Source: Clostridiales bacterium UBA1381
GTDB lineage: Bacteria; Bacillota; Clostridia; UBA1381
Assembly (NCBI GenBank): GCA_002305435.1
Contig: DBQZ01000140.1
Coordinates: forward strand, 2,808 to 14,243
Direction of reading: 5' to 3'
DNA: 11,436 nucleotides
The position numbers and the translations under genes were made by a program. Below the pieces are notes generated by a model. That model was not told the DNA's origin. It made no database searches and saw only the letters and a list, made by a program, of their open reading frames with translations. Of this stretch, positions 1 to 6,766 are shown piece by piece; positions within the stretch are counted from its first letter, which is position 1, and each line of letters opens with the position of its first letter.

Positions 1-650
1 TCAGCAAAGTCGCAGTTCATTATGCCTCTCTGGGTTATTACCTCGATAATGCCCTGTACGCCCTGACGCAGAACGTCGTCGGCCATCTTAAACGAATCCT
101 TTATGGTAACTTTCTTGTCCGCAATCTTCAAAAGGAGATCGTTAGGTATTGTCACTATAGCATCGACTTTATCAGCCAGCTGCTTTATGCCTTCCTCGGC
201 ATTCTTCATTCTCTGCGGTCCCTCAAAGAAGAACGGCTTTGTAACAACCGCTACCGTCAAAACACCCATGCTTTTTGCCGCTTCGGCTATAATAGGAGCA
301 GCTCCTGTACCTGTACCGCCGCCCATACCGGCTGTTACAAACACCATCTCTGTATCTCTCAGAAGATTCTTTATTTCATCTTTTGATTCCTCAGCTGCCT
401 GACGTCCGATATCAGGCTTTGCGCCGGCGCCGAGACCATTTGTCAGCTTTGCGCCGATCTGAAGTACAGTAGGTGCTTTCACCCCGGAAAGTTGCTGCGC
501 ATCAGTATTTACACATATAAACTGCGCCTTATCAACGCCGGCTTCGATCATGCGATCCACAGCATTGTTTCCGCCGCCGCCTACGCCGATAACTTTAATT
601 CTTGCGCCTTCTATTGTGCTTTCAGATTCTAAATCTATGGGCATATTCAT
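1..650 (-). CDS. ftsZ: Cell division protein FtsZ, N-terminal part (3' end cut by window edge)
   Basis: FtsZ is the tubulin-like GTPase that polymerises into the cytoplasmic Z-ring and recruits the divisome. The visible 216 residues begin MNMPIDLESES and hold the GTP-binding core: the glycine-rich loop VIGVGGGGNNAVDRM (about 20-34), the NTDAQQL stretch (48-54), and the tubulin signature GGGTGTG (110-116). The frame leaves the window at NCDFA (212-216), the start of the T7 synergy loop that completes the active site of the next subunit. The C-terminal tail that binds partner proteins is not visible. The ATG at 650 is supported by AAGGAGG seven bases upstream and by the family's usual short N-terminal extension. 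The gene lies downstream of ftsQ but appears to have its own promoter in the 161-nt gap. No ftsA lies between ftsQ and ftsZ. Identity is certain. Confidence 0.98.
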   Translation of the reverse strand, partial: MNMPIDLESESTIEGARIKVIGVGGGGNNAVDRMIEAGVDKAQFICVNTDAQQLSGVKAPTVLQIGAKLTNGLGAGAKPDIGRQAAEESKDEIKNLLRDTEMVFVTAGMGGGTGTGAAPIIAEAAKSMGVLTVAVVTKPFFFEGPQRMKNAEEGIKQLADKVDAIVTIPNDLLLKIADKKVTIKDSFKMADDVLRQGVQGIIEVITQRGIMNCDFA

Positions 651-674
651 GGTATATCCTCCTTCGTGGTTTTG

Positions 675-696
675 AGTATCCCCATATACGGATACT
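675..696 (-). promoter_or_regulatory. Small inverted repeat in the ftsZ leader
   Basis: On the minus strand AGTATCC and GGATACT form a perfect 7-bp stem around an 8-nt loop. It lies between the predicted ftsZ transcription start (about 706) and the AAGGAGG ribosome binding site. No T-run follows, so it is not an intrinsic terminator. It could be an mRNA leader structure or an operator half-site pair, or it could be chance in AT-rich DNA. The function is unknown. Confidence 0.4.
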
Positions 697-712
697 ATCA
701 CATATTACATTT

Positions 713-741
713 ATTTTACTATATTTCCGGAATAATTTCAA
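713..741 (-). promoter_or_regulatory. Probable sigma-A-type promoter for ftsZ
   Basis: On the minus strand a -35 box TTGAAA (736-741) and a -10 box TAAAAT (713-718) are separated by exactly 17 bases, giving a start near 706 and a leader of about 55 nt. Its place in the 161-nt gap between ftsQ and ftsZ suggests ftsZ is expressed partly or wholly independently of murA-ftsQ. The rest of the 651-811 gap is AT-rich, with no gene and no convincing terminator after ftsQ, so read-through from ftsQ is also possible. Confidence 0.65.
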
Positions 742-811
742 TACTAAATCTAATTCTTTCAAAAATACATCATTTTAACCATTTATACCGCTATTATTGA
801 AGCGTTTTTTG

Positions 812-1636
812 TTAATTTTGCGAATAAGGTGAGTATACAGCTTTACCTGTCACACTTAAATCTATCGTACCTCGAGAACGCTCATTAAGTGCGCTTGAAT
901 ATATATTCTCCTTAAACATTTTCAGCTTAAGCTCAAGATCAAGCGATGAACCGCACAGCACTTCAAGCCTTTCATCATATGTGAACGTTATGGAAGTAAT
1001 TGGGTCAAGAGAGAGTATATCAACCTTATCCAAAAGTCCCAAATCATTCATACAGGTCATAAACTCAGATGCGGCTGCTATGCGTTCGCTGTTTTCCTCT
1101 GGAAGCGGCTGGCCGTCGGTATAGCCGGTAAATCCAGCAATTTCCGGGATTTTACTCGGTTTTTGGGATTCCGTTGTTAGGATATTACAATTTTCGTCAA
1201 CAACCACATACGAGCCGTTATGGTCAAAATATCCTGACGGCAAACTTTCTTTAACCGAAACCGTAAGCATGGGCGGTATGAGCTTTCGCCCAACATCAGC
1301 CTCGGAAACATAAGCAATCTCTTTTATTTGATCCTCTATCTGCGAGCAATCCACTCTGAACAGATTAACTCCGCTGACACTGCCTATTGCCGAATCTATC
1401 TGCTCAGTTGTTACGGTTTCATTGCCTGTTATTTCCACCCCACGTATAGCAAACAACGGGGTAAAAAACATCAGTATTACTATCAATACTATTCCCAAAA
1501 GCGCCGCCATCACTGCCCGAGTACGCATAATGCGCCTTCGTTTTGCTTTACGCCGTCTATTCTGGCGGCGGGCTATTTCACGTTCGCTGAGCTGCCTGCT
1601 GCGTGCAGGAACAGGTCTTTGATCATCATTGCGCAT
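812..1636 (-). CDS. ftsQ: Cell division protein FtsQ/DivIB
   Basis: FtsQ/DivIB is a bitopic divisome protein that links with FtsB/DivIC and FtsL and controls septal peptidoglycan synthesis. The 274-residue protein has a strongly basic cytoplasmic N-terminus (about 1-42, with the Arg/Lys-rich run RRQNRRRKAKRRR at 23-35). One hydrophobic membrane segment follows (about 42-63, ending MFFTPLFA). The POTRA-type domain comes next, starting IRGVEITGNETVTTEQI (64-80), and then the extracellular beta domain. The length and order are normal for the family. The gene starts 7 nt after the murA stop with only a weak ribosome binding site (AAAGAG inside the end of murA), so translation is probably coupled to murA. 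The product is identified from topology and the POTRA motif. Sequence conservation in this family is low, but the murA-ftsQ-ftsZ context makes the call firm. Confidence 0.92.
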   Translation of the reverse strand: MRNDDQRPVPARSRQLSEREIARRQNRRRKAKRRRIMRTRAVMAALLGIVLIVILMFFTPLFAIRGVEITGNETVTTEQIDSAIGSVSGVNLFRVDCSQIEDQIKEIAYVSEADVGRKLIPPMLTVSVKESLPSGYFDHNGSYVVVDENCNILTTESQKPSKIPEIAGFTGYTDGQPLPEENSERIAAASEFMTCMNDLGLLDKVDILSLDPITSITFTYDERLEVLCGSSLDLELKLKMFKENIYSSALNERSRGTIDLSVTGKAVYSPYSQN

Positions 1637-1643
1637 ATCAAAA

Positions 1644-2900
1644 TCACTCTTTCACTCGTTTTATATCAGCGCCTAATGCGCGGAGATTCCTTTCGATGTT
1701 TTCATATCCACGATCTATGTATTCCGAATGTTCGACTACACTCTTCCCCTCTGCCGCAAGCGATGCTGTCACAAGCGAAGCGCCGCCCCGAAGCTCTCTT
1801 GCTTCCACTATAGCTCCAAACAGCCTTTTTACACCTCGTATTACAGCTGTCCTTCCCTCAACACGAACATCCGCCCCCATTCTGACCAGTTCATCTACGT
1901 GGCGGAAACGGTTTTCAAAAATAGTTTCTACAAACACGGTCGTACCTTTGGCTGTGCAGCAAAGAGCCATAAACGGCGACTGTATATCCGTAGGAAATCC
2001 CGGATACGGCATTGTTCGCACAAGCTTTGGGCTTTTGAGCTCTTTCACCGGATATGTATACATAATATCACGCTCAGTTCTTATACCTGCCCCCATTGTT
2101 CTTAAGGCCGATATAAGTGCCGCATTATCCTCCGGCACACAATGCTTTACCGCTACCCTGCCGCCTGTTATCATGCCGCAGAGCAAGTACGTTGATGCTG
2201 CTATACGATCCGGCATTATTGTATATTCGGCTTCATACAGCCGTTCTACTCCTTCAATATATATAACGCTCTCCCCGGCTCCGGTTATCCTTGCTCCCAT
2301 ACGGTTTAAAAACCGTGATAAATCTACTATTTCCGGCTCACGTGCTGCATTTCGTATAACGGTCAGCCCGTCTGATAAAACCGCCGCCAGCATGATGTTC
2401 TCCGTTGCGCCGACACTCGGAAAATCAAGGTGTATATCAGCCCCGGAAATGTTATCCGCACAGCAATAGATATACCCGTGTTCCTCTTTTATATCGACAC
2501 CCATTTGGGCTAAGGCTTTTAAATGCAGGTCTATTGGCCTGCTGCCTATCTCGCAGCCGCCGGGCATACTTACCCTTGCTTCCCCGCAAGCGCCGATTAT
2601 CGCACCCAAAAATATTATTGAAGAACGCATCTGGCGCATAAGCTCTTCGCATATCGTGCAGCTTCCAAGCTGGGATGAATCAACAATGATTACATCATCC
2701 TCCTGCTTGACACGACACCCCAGCTCCTTTAATATCTCCACCGTTTTTTTTACATCACTCAGTCGGGGGCAATTTTTTATAACGCTCCTGCCTGAGTTTA
2801 GAAGCGTTGCCGCAAGTATCGGCAGCACTGCATTTTTTGCGCCTTGCACCGCTATTTCGCCATCAAGCGGCCTGCCTCCTTCTATTATAAGCCTGCTCAC
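1644..2900 (-). CDS. murA: UDP-N-acetylglucosamine 1-carboxyvinyltransferase MurA
   Basis: MurA transfers enolpyruvate from phosphoenolpyruvate to UDP-GlcNAc, the first committed cytoplasmic step of peptidoglycan synthesis, and is the target of fosfomycin. Using the GTG at 2900, the protein is 418 residues and reads MSRLIIEGGRPLDGEI. Active-site residues are in place: Lys22-Asn23 in QGAKNA, the catalytic Cys116 in PGGCEIGSRPIDLH (so fosfomycin binding is expected, unlike Cys-to-Asp variants), and Asp305 in FPTDIQSPFMAL. A C-terminal LRGGASLV holds the arginine that contacts phosphoenolpyruvate. The frame stays open to a GTG at 2909, but GGAGG lies immediately next to that codon. The GTG at 2900 has the correct 8-nt spacing, and its numbering matches the E. 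coli enzyme almost exactly. The gene lies 81 nt after rpiB and 7 nt before ftsQ. Many Firmicutes carry two MurA paralogues; which one this is cannot be decided here. Confidence 0.96.
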   Translation of the reverse strand: MSRLIIEGGRPLDGEIAVQGAKNAVLPILAATLLNSGRSVIKNCPRLSDVKKTVEILKELGCRVKQEDDVIIVDSSQLGSCTICEELMRQMRSSIIFLGAIIGACGEARVSMPGGCEIGSRPIDLHLKALAQMGVDIKEEHGYIYCCADNISGADIHLDFPSVGATENIMLAAVLSDGLTVIRNAAREPEIVDLSRFLNRMGARITGAGESVIYIEGVERLYEAEYTIMPDRIAASTYLLCGMITGGRVAVKHCVPEDNAALISALRTMGAGIRTERDIMYTYPVKELKSPKLVRTMPYPGFPTDIQSPFMALCCTAKGTTVFVETIFENRFRHVDELVRMGADVRVEGRTAVIRGVKRLFGAIVEARELRGGASLVTASLAAEGKSVVEHSEYIDRGYENIERNLRALGADIKRVKE

Positions 2901-2908
2901 ATTACACA

Positions 2909-2913
2909 CCTCC
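2909..2913 (-). promoter_or_regulatory. Ribosome binding site that decides the murA start
   Basis: GGAGG on the minus strand, eight bases upstream of the GTG at 2900. It makes the further-upstream GTG at 2909 impossible as a normal start because the two touch. The remaining rpiB-murA gap (2914-2981) holds a short palindrome, ATGCCGTTCGGCAT (2921-2934). No gene, clear promoter or T-tailed terminator is visible on the minus strand. Confidence 0.8.
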
Positions 2914-2981
2914 GGAATATATGCCGTTCGGCATTTTGGTTTTTGATACCGTATAATATTCCGTATGGGATGCTTTTGTGC

Positions 2982-3413
2982 TTATTCGGCTGCGTGTATC
3001 TTGTCGATTCGCCTTTGATGACGACCGCCGGCAAATTCCGTATTCATCCACGTATCCACTATCATAAACGCCAGCTCACGCCCGGTAACACGGCCGCCAA
3101 GGCAGATTATTTGAGCATTGTTATGCTCTTTTGCCATCTTTGCGCTATACACATCTGAACAAAGCGCAGCACGTATACCCTTATATTTATTGGCTGCAAT
3201 TGATATTCCTATCCCCGTACCGCAGATAAGTATTCCTCTCTCACATTTACCGGAAATAACAGCTTCGCATACCGGCTTTGCGCAATCGGGATAATCCACG
3301 CTTTCCTCAGAATATACGCCGTAGTCGTGATATTCTACTCCCAACTCTTCAAGATGCTTTATGATATGGTTCTTCAGTTCAAATCCACCCTGATCACAGC
3401 CTACGCCTATCAT
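2982..3413 (-). CDS. rpiB: Ribose-5-phosphate isomerase B
   Basis: RpiB interconverts ribose 5-phosphate and ribulose 5-phosphate in the cytoplasmic pentose phosphate pathway. Some RpiB/LacAB family members also act on allose 6-phosphate. The 143-residue protein is of normal length. It shows the catalytic Cys64 in GILICGTGIGISIAANK, the anion-hole loop GTGIG (65-69), His97 in EHNNAQIICLGGR (ring opening), and the phosphate-binding C-terminal cluster GGRHQRRID (Arg131, His132, Arg135). The N-terminal loop reads GCDQGGFELK: the His that usually follows Asp in this family is Gln8. GGAGG lies ten bases before the ATG, and the ATG overlaps the tsaB stop by four bases (ATGA), so the two genes are translationally coupled. 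The gene sits where many genomes of this group carry rimI or tsaD after tsaB. Family identity is firm; the exact sugar substrate is inferred. Confidence 0.95.
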   Translation of the reverse strand: MIGVGCDQGGFELKNHIIKHLEELGVEYHDYGVYSEESVDYPDCAKPVCEAVISGKCERGILICGTGIGISIAANKYKGIRAALCSDVYSAKMAKEHNNAQIICLGGRVTGRELAFMIVDTWMNTEFAGGRHQRRIDKIHAAE

Positions 3414-4096
3414 TTTTGTCTTTCCTCCAATTCTCTCTCAGCCTGGGATTTCTTCAAATACATCGGCAGCACATAACTGTTTTCTCCGTTGTATCTCTCC
3501 GCCGCCAAAACCGCCGTTGAAGCTGCGCTTTGATTGGCTGCCTGAGCCGGCGCAAAATACGCCTTATCCCCCAGCTGCTCTTTAAGATACTCCCTGTGCA
3601 AATATATACCGTCCCCCGTAAATATTACGGTTGAATCCATCGTACGGCAAAACTCTGCTACTTCCTCAATAGAAGCATCGTGCTCCGGCATAATGCAGGA
3701 AATGCCTCCCTTTGTGGAATATGCCGCCGTGTATACATGGTTTCGGCGGGCATCCATCATCGGAACGACCGTATGAGAACATTCCGGCAGATTATACGCT
3801 AAAGCCTCAAGTGTACTAATCCCCACAGCCGGCTTATTAAGAGCATGTGCAAGACCGTTTACGGTCGCAGCTCCTATTCTAAGACCTGTGAATGAACCCG
3901 GTCCCTTTGTTGCTGCAAACAAGTCTATCTTGCTTATATCCGTTTCGCTGTCGGAGAGTATCCTCTCTATCATCGGCATTATCTTTTCCGAATGAGTCAG
4001 CTTGTGGTTTAGTACATATTCAGCTGCAATCTTCCCATCGGAGAAAAGAGCCGCAGCAGCAACTCTCCCCGCCGTATCTATAGCTAAGACCTTCAT
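3410..4096 (-). CDS. tsaB: tRNA t6A37 threonylcarbamoyl transfer complex subunit TsaB
   Basis: TsaB (YeaZ) is the inactive ASKHA-fold partner of TsaD. With TsaE they transfer threonylcarbamoyl from TC-AMP to A37 of ANN-decoding tRNAs in the cytoplasm. The 228-residue protein begins MKVLAIDTAGRVAAAAL, the first strand of the actin-like fold. It has the family motifs LTHSEKIMPMI (33-43) and ATKGPGSFTGLRIG (62-75), followed by VGISTLEALA (91-100). Length is normal. The ATG overlaps the tsaE stop by four bases and the gene's own stop overlaps rpiB by four, so it sits in a tightly coupled string. TsaD and the TC-AMP synthase TsaC are not in this window and must be encoded elsewhere. The ribosome binding site is weak (AGGA inside the end of tsaE), consistent with coupling. 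Confidence 0.95.
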   Translation of the reverse strand: MKVLAIDTAGRVAAAALFSDGKIAAEYVLNHKLTHSEKIMPMIERILSDSETDISKIDLFAATKGPGSFTGLRIGAATVNGLAHALNKPAVGISTLEALAYNLPECSHTVVPMMDARRNHVYTAAYSTKGGISCIMPEHDASIEEVAEFCRTMDSTVIFTGDGIYLHREYLKEQLGDKAYFAPAQAANQSAASTAVLAAERYNGENSYVLPMYLKKSQAERELEERQK

Positions 4097-4521
4097 TTTG
4101 TATATCCTATCGTGATCTTTCTCGAATTTTCCTCTTCACCCTTTTCTATCCTTACATTATACCTTTCCTGAGGCAAAATATCCTCAGCAAGTTCCGCCCA
4201 TTCTATAACCGCTACCCCATCTCCGTATACAAACTCTTCCCAGCCGATTTCATACAGTTCATCACTATCGGCTATACGGTAAATGTCAAAATGATACAGC
4301 ATGAGCCTGCCCTTATATTGGTTCATTATCGTAAACGTGGGACTTGTAACGTATTCCTCTATCCCAAGCCCCTGGGCAATCCCTTTTATAAACGCAGTTT
4401 TACCGGCTCCGAGTCCGCCGTAAAAGCATACTACATCACCCGCTTTAAGCCCTGCGGCAAATTCAGCAGCAATTCGTGCGGTTTCTTCCTCGGAATTGGA
4501 AATAAATACTTTATTATCCAT
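4093..4521 (-). CDS. tsaE: tRNA t6A37 biosynthesis ATPase TsaE
   Basis: TsaE (YjeE) is a small P-loop ATPase that binds the TsaB-TsaD dimer and is needed for turnover of the t6A-synthesising complex. The 142-residue protein has the Walker A motif GGLGAGKT (35-42), the SPTFTIMNQY switch region (about 60-69), the HFDIYR strand, and the EWAE motif, all typical of the family. Length is normal. The ATG shares one base with the fhs stop codon (TGATG). Only a weak ribosome binding site (AGGG) lies upstream inside fhs, so expression most likely depends on translation of fhs. It is followed with a 4-nt overlap by tsaB, its functional partner. Confidence 0.96.
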   Translation of the reverse strand: MDNKVFISNSEEETARIAAEFAAGLKAGDVVCFYGGLGAGKTAFIKGIAQGLGIEEYVTSPTFTIMNQYKGRLMLYHFDIYRIADSDELYEIGWEEFVYGDGVAVIEWAELAEDILPQERYNVRIEKGEEENSRKITIGYTK

Positions 4522-6191
4522 CAGAACAGCCCTACCGTAACGCCGTTTTCATCAACGTCTATATTCTCGGCTGCTGGAACCTTGGGCAAGCCGGGCATTG
4601 TCATGATGTTGCCGGTTTCCGCTACGATAAATCCGGCTCCATTTGATATGCGAACCTCGGAAACATTTACAGTAAATCCCTCGGGTCTTCCCAAAAGTTT
4701 AGGATTATCGGAAAGGGAATACTGCGTTTTTGCGATACAGACGGGCTTTTTATCAAGCCCCAGCTCCTCTAACCGCTTAATCTGACGCTTTGCTTTTGCT
4801 GTATACTCAACACCAGCTCCGCCGTATACCTTCGTCACTATTGCCAGTATCTTATTCTCTATGGTATCTTCTGTATCATAGCAGGGCGCACACTGCGACT
4901 GCGTCGATTCTATCGTTTCTATTACGGCTTTTGCCAGCTCTTCCCCGCCGGCTCCGCCTTTTTCAAACACCTCGGACAGCTCGCATCTCACTCCATGCTC
5001 AGCGCAGGTATCAATCACGGTTCTAAGCTCGTCCTCCGAATCGCTTGCGAACCTGTTCACCGCCACAACCACCGGCGCTCCGAACATCTGCATATTTTCT
5101 ATATGCTTCTCAAGATTTGCCATGCCTTGCTTTAACGCTTCAACATTTGGAGCAGCAAGCTCGCTCTTTGGTATGCCCGCATTGTATTTAAGCGCACGCA
5201 CTGTGGCGACGATAACAACGGCATCAGGCTTTAAGCCTGCCAGACGACATTTTATGTCTATGAATTTTTCTGCTCCCAAATCAGCCCCAAATCCAGCTTC
5301 GGTTATTACGTAATCGCCGAGCTTCATCGCAAGCTTTGTCGCTGCGACAGAATTGCATCCATGAGCAATATTTGCAAACGGCCCTCCGTGAATAAGGCAT
5401 GGCGTATGCTCAAGCGTCTGCACAAGATTCGGCTTTATTGCATCCTTTAAAAGCACCGTCATCGCACCTTCGGCCTTCAAGTCAGAAGCCTTTACAGGTT
5501 TGCCGCTGCGGTTATAGGCCACTATAATCTCTCCCAGTCTGCGTCTTAAATCATCAAGACCGTCAGCAAGACAAAGTATTGCCATAACCTCCGAGGCAAC
5601 AGTTATCAGGAAGCCGTCTTCACGGGGTACTCCATTGGCGCTGCCGCCAAGCCCCACAACAATTTTTCTAAGCGCCCTGTCATTTGTATCAAGCGCACGT
5701 TTCCAGACTATGCTGTTTACGTCAATATCAAGCGCATTGCCTTGATGTATGTGGTTGTCTATCATCGCTGAAAGCAGATTGTTTGCAGCCGTCAATGCGT
5801 GAAGATCACCCGTGAAATGCAGGTTTATATCCTCCATCGGCACTACCTGGCTGTATCCGCCGCCGGCAGCTCCTCCCTTTAAGCCCATGACAGGCCCCAG
5901 CGACGGTTCACGAAGAGCCAGAACGCATTTTTTTCCAAGTCTTGCAAGCGCATCACCAAGACCTATTGTTGTAGTCGTTTTGCCTTCACCTGCCGGGGTA
6001 GGATTTATCGCCGTTACCAGCACAAGCTTTGCGTCTTCATTGTCAGCAACCTGATTTTTAACCTCGTCGCCGAGCTTTGCCTTATACTTACCGTAATACT
6101 CAATATCCTCATCATGTATGCCGAGTTTATTTGCTATTTCACGAATAGGTCTCATCTGCGCTCTGTGCGCAATTTCAATATCAGATAACAT
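4521..6191 (-). CDS. fhs: Formate-tetrahydrofolate ligase
   Basis: This cytoplasmic enzyme uses ATP to join formate to tetrahydrofolate, giving 10-formyl-THF. In anaerobes it feeds purine and formyl-methionine synthesis, and in acetogens it is part of the methyl branch of the Wood-Ljungdahl pathway. From the ATG at 6191 the protein is 556 residues, matching the usual family length, and starts MLSDIEIAHRAQMRPIREIA as homologues do. It shows the P-loop TPAGEGKTT (65-73), the signature REPSLGPVMGLKGGAAGGGY, the following VVPMEDINLHFTGD, and the second signature HGGPFANIAHGCNS. The frame is open upstream to a TTG at 6239, but that codon has no ribosome binding site and lies in the promoter candidate. 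The ATG has GAGG nine bases before it. Presence alone does not prove acetogenesis, since many purine- or amino-acid-fermenting and gut Clostridia carry it. The gene is first in a coupled string with tsaE, tsaB and rpiB. Confidence 0.97.
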   Translation of the reverse strand: MLSDIEIAHRAQMRPIREIANKLGIHDEDIEYYGKYKAKLGDEVKNQVADNEDAKLVLVTAINPTPAGEGKTTTTIGLGDALARLGKKCVLALREPSLGPVMGLKGGAAGGGYSQVVPMEDINLHFTGDLHALTAANNLLSAMIDNHIHQGNALDIDVNSIVWKRALDTNDRALRKIVVGLGGSANGVPREDGFLITVASEVMAILCLADGLDDLRRRLGEIIVAYNRSGKPVKASDLKAEGAMTVLLKDAIKPNLVQTLEHTPCLIHGGPFANIAHGCNSVAATKLAMKLGDYVITEAGFGADLGAEKFIDIKCRLAGLKPDAVVIVATVRALKYNAGIPKSELAAPNVEALKQGMANLEKHIENMQMFGAPVVVAVNRFASDSEDELRTVIDTCAEHGVRCELSEVFEKGGAGGEELAKAVIETIESTQSQCAPCYDTEDTIENKILAIVTKVYGGAGVEYTAKAKRQIKRLEELGLDKKPVCIAKTQYSLSDNPKLLGRPEGFTVNVSEVRISNGAGFIVAETGNIMTMPGLPKVPAAENIDVDENGVTVGLF

Positions 6192-6211
6192 CAAAGCCGC
6201 CCTCTTTCGTA

Positions 6212-6239
6212 ATTTTATTTCCTGCTCTTTAAACCTCAA
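6212..6239 (-). promoter_or_regulatory. Candidate promoter for the fhs-tsaE-tsaB-rpiB string
   Basis: On the minus strand TTGAGG (6234-6239) and TAAAAT (6212-6217) are spaced by 16 bases. A start near 6205 would leave a very short leader with GAGG before the fhs ATG at 6191. It sits just downstream of the 6241-6268 hairpin, a sensible place for a new transcription unit. It is only a consensus match. Confidence 0.45.
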
Positions 6240-6240
6240 A

Positions 6241-6268
6241 TAGAGCCGTACACAATGTCACAGCTCTA
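6241..6268 (-). terminator. Hairpin between the coiled-coil gene and fhs, possible weak terminator
   Basis: On the minus strand TAGAGCTGTG and TACGGCTCTA pair as a 10-bp stem (two G-T wobbles) around an 8-nt loop, 17 nt after the stop of the coiled-coil gene. The downstream stretch is TTTGAGGTTTAAAG, a poor U-tract. It may be a partial terminator, an mRNA-stabilising 3' hairpin, or a processing site. It separates two gene groups of unrelated function. Confidence 0.4.
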
Positions 6269-6285
6269 CCGGTAATCTTTGTTAT

Positions 6286-6741
6286 TTAATTATTGTTAAA
6301 ATATGCTCTGTCCTCACGTATCTTTCTTGCCAGCATTTCCAGACGATTTTCCGCATCAGCCAAAAGATCATTTACATATTGGTCACAATCTGTCTTTATC
6401 TCATGCGCCTTCTGATTAGCAGCATTTACCATTTCGTTGGCCTGTTCATAAGCCCTCTTGGTAACCTCATGCTCATCTATCAGCTGCATCTGCGTTTCCT
6501 CAGCGCTCTTTCTTATATTGTCAGCTCTTGACTCTGCTTCTGAAAGGATACGCTGACGCTCTTCTTTTACCCATTTTGCTTCCTTGAGCTCATCAGGATA
6601 CACAAGACGCATTTCCTGTAAGAAGTCGAGAAGCTCATCCCGATCAAGCATTATCTTGCCGGTCAGAGGAACGGTAGATGCTTTATCTATAGTTTCCTCC
6701 ATCATGTCAATGATTTCCATTAAATCCATATCCGTATCCAT
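6286..6741 (-). CDS. Uncharacterised coiled-coil protein encoded next to coaD
   Basis: I do not recognise a named function. The 151-residue, highly charged protein has a Met- and acid-rich N-terminus (MDTDMDLMEIIDMMEETIDK). Next comes a compact segment, TGKIMLDRDELLDFLQEMR (27-45), which ends in the motif VYPDELKEAKWVKEERQRIL (47-66). A long Ala/Glu/Lys/Arg-rich helix (about 55-142) follows and is very likely a coiled coil. There is no signal peptide or membrane segment, so it should be cytoplasmic. In style it resembles ATP-synthase b/E-subunit or DivIVA-like helices. Clostridial genomes commonly carry a similar protein beside coaD, often labelled simply ATPase, although no P-loop is present here. 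AGGAG lies eight bases before the ATG, and the gene begins 25 nt after coaD in the same likely transcript. A scaffold or cell-envelope role is only a guess. Confidence 0.85.
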   Translation of the reverse strand: MDTDMDLMEIIDMMEETIDKASTVPLTGKIMLDRDELLDFLQEMRLVYPDELKEAKWVKEERQRILSEAESRADNIRKSAEETQMQLIDEHEVTKRAYEQANEMVNAANQKAHEIKTDCDQYVNDLLADAENRLEMLARKIREDRAYFNNN

Positions 6742-6766
6742 TACAATCTCTCCTGTTCGTATAGGT

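Noticed and set aside
789..810. CGCT/AGCG followed by T6 on the plus strand
   Set aside because: The stem is only 4 bp with an 8-nt loop, and it would serve plus-strand transcription, where no gene exists. On the minus strand it has no T-run.
1603..2469. Long open frame on the plus strand opposite murA
   Set aside because: It is Ser/Thr/Pro-rich, resembles no family, has no convincing ribosome binding site, and lies fully antisense to an obvious murA gene. It is a shadow frame.
2921..2934. Palindrome ATGCCGTTCGGCAT between rpiB and murA as a terminator
   Set aside because: The stem is short, and no T-run follows on the minus strand. Thymines follow only in the plus direction, where there is no gene. 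It was left as an unexplained short palindrome.
6192..6239. N-terminal extension of formate-tetrahydrofolate ligase from the TTG at 6239
   Set aside because: The 16 extra residues are absent from the usual family start. The TTG has no ribosome binding site, and the ATG at 6191 has GAGG at nine bases and gives the expected 556 residues.
6192..6285. Possible tetrahydrofolate riboswitch ahead of fhs
   Set aside because: The gap is only 94 nt. The one hairpin lies before the promoter candidate, and no multi-stem aptamer with conserved loops can be drawn.
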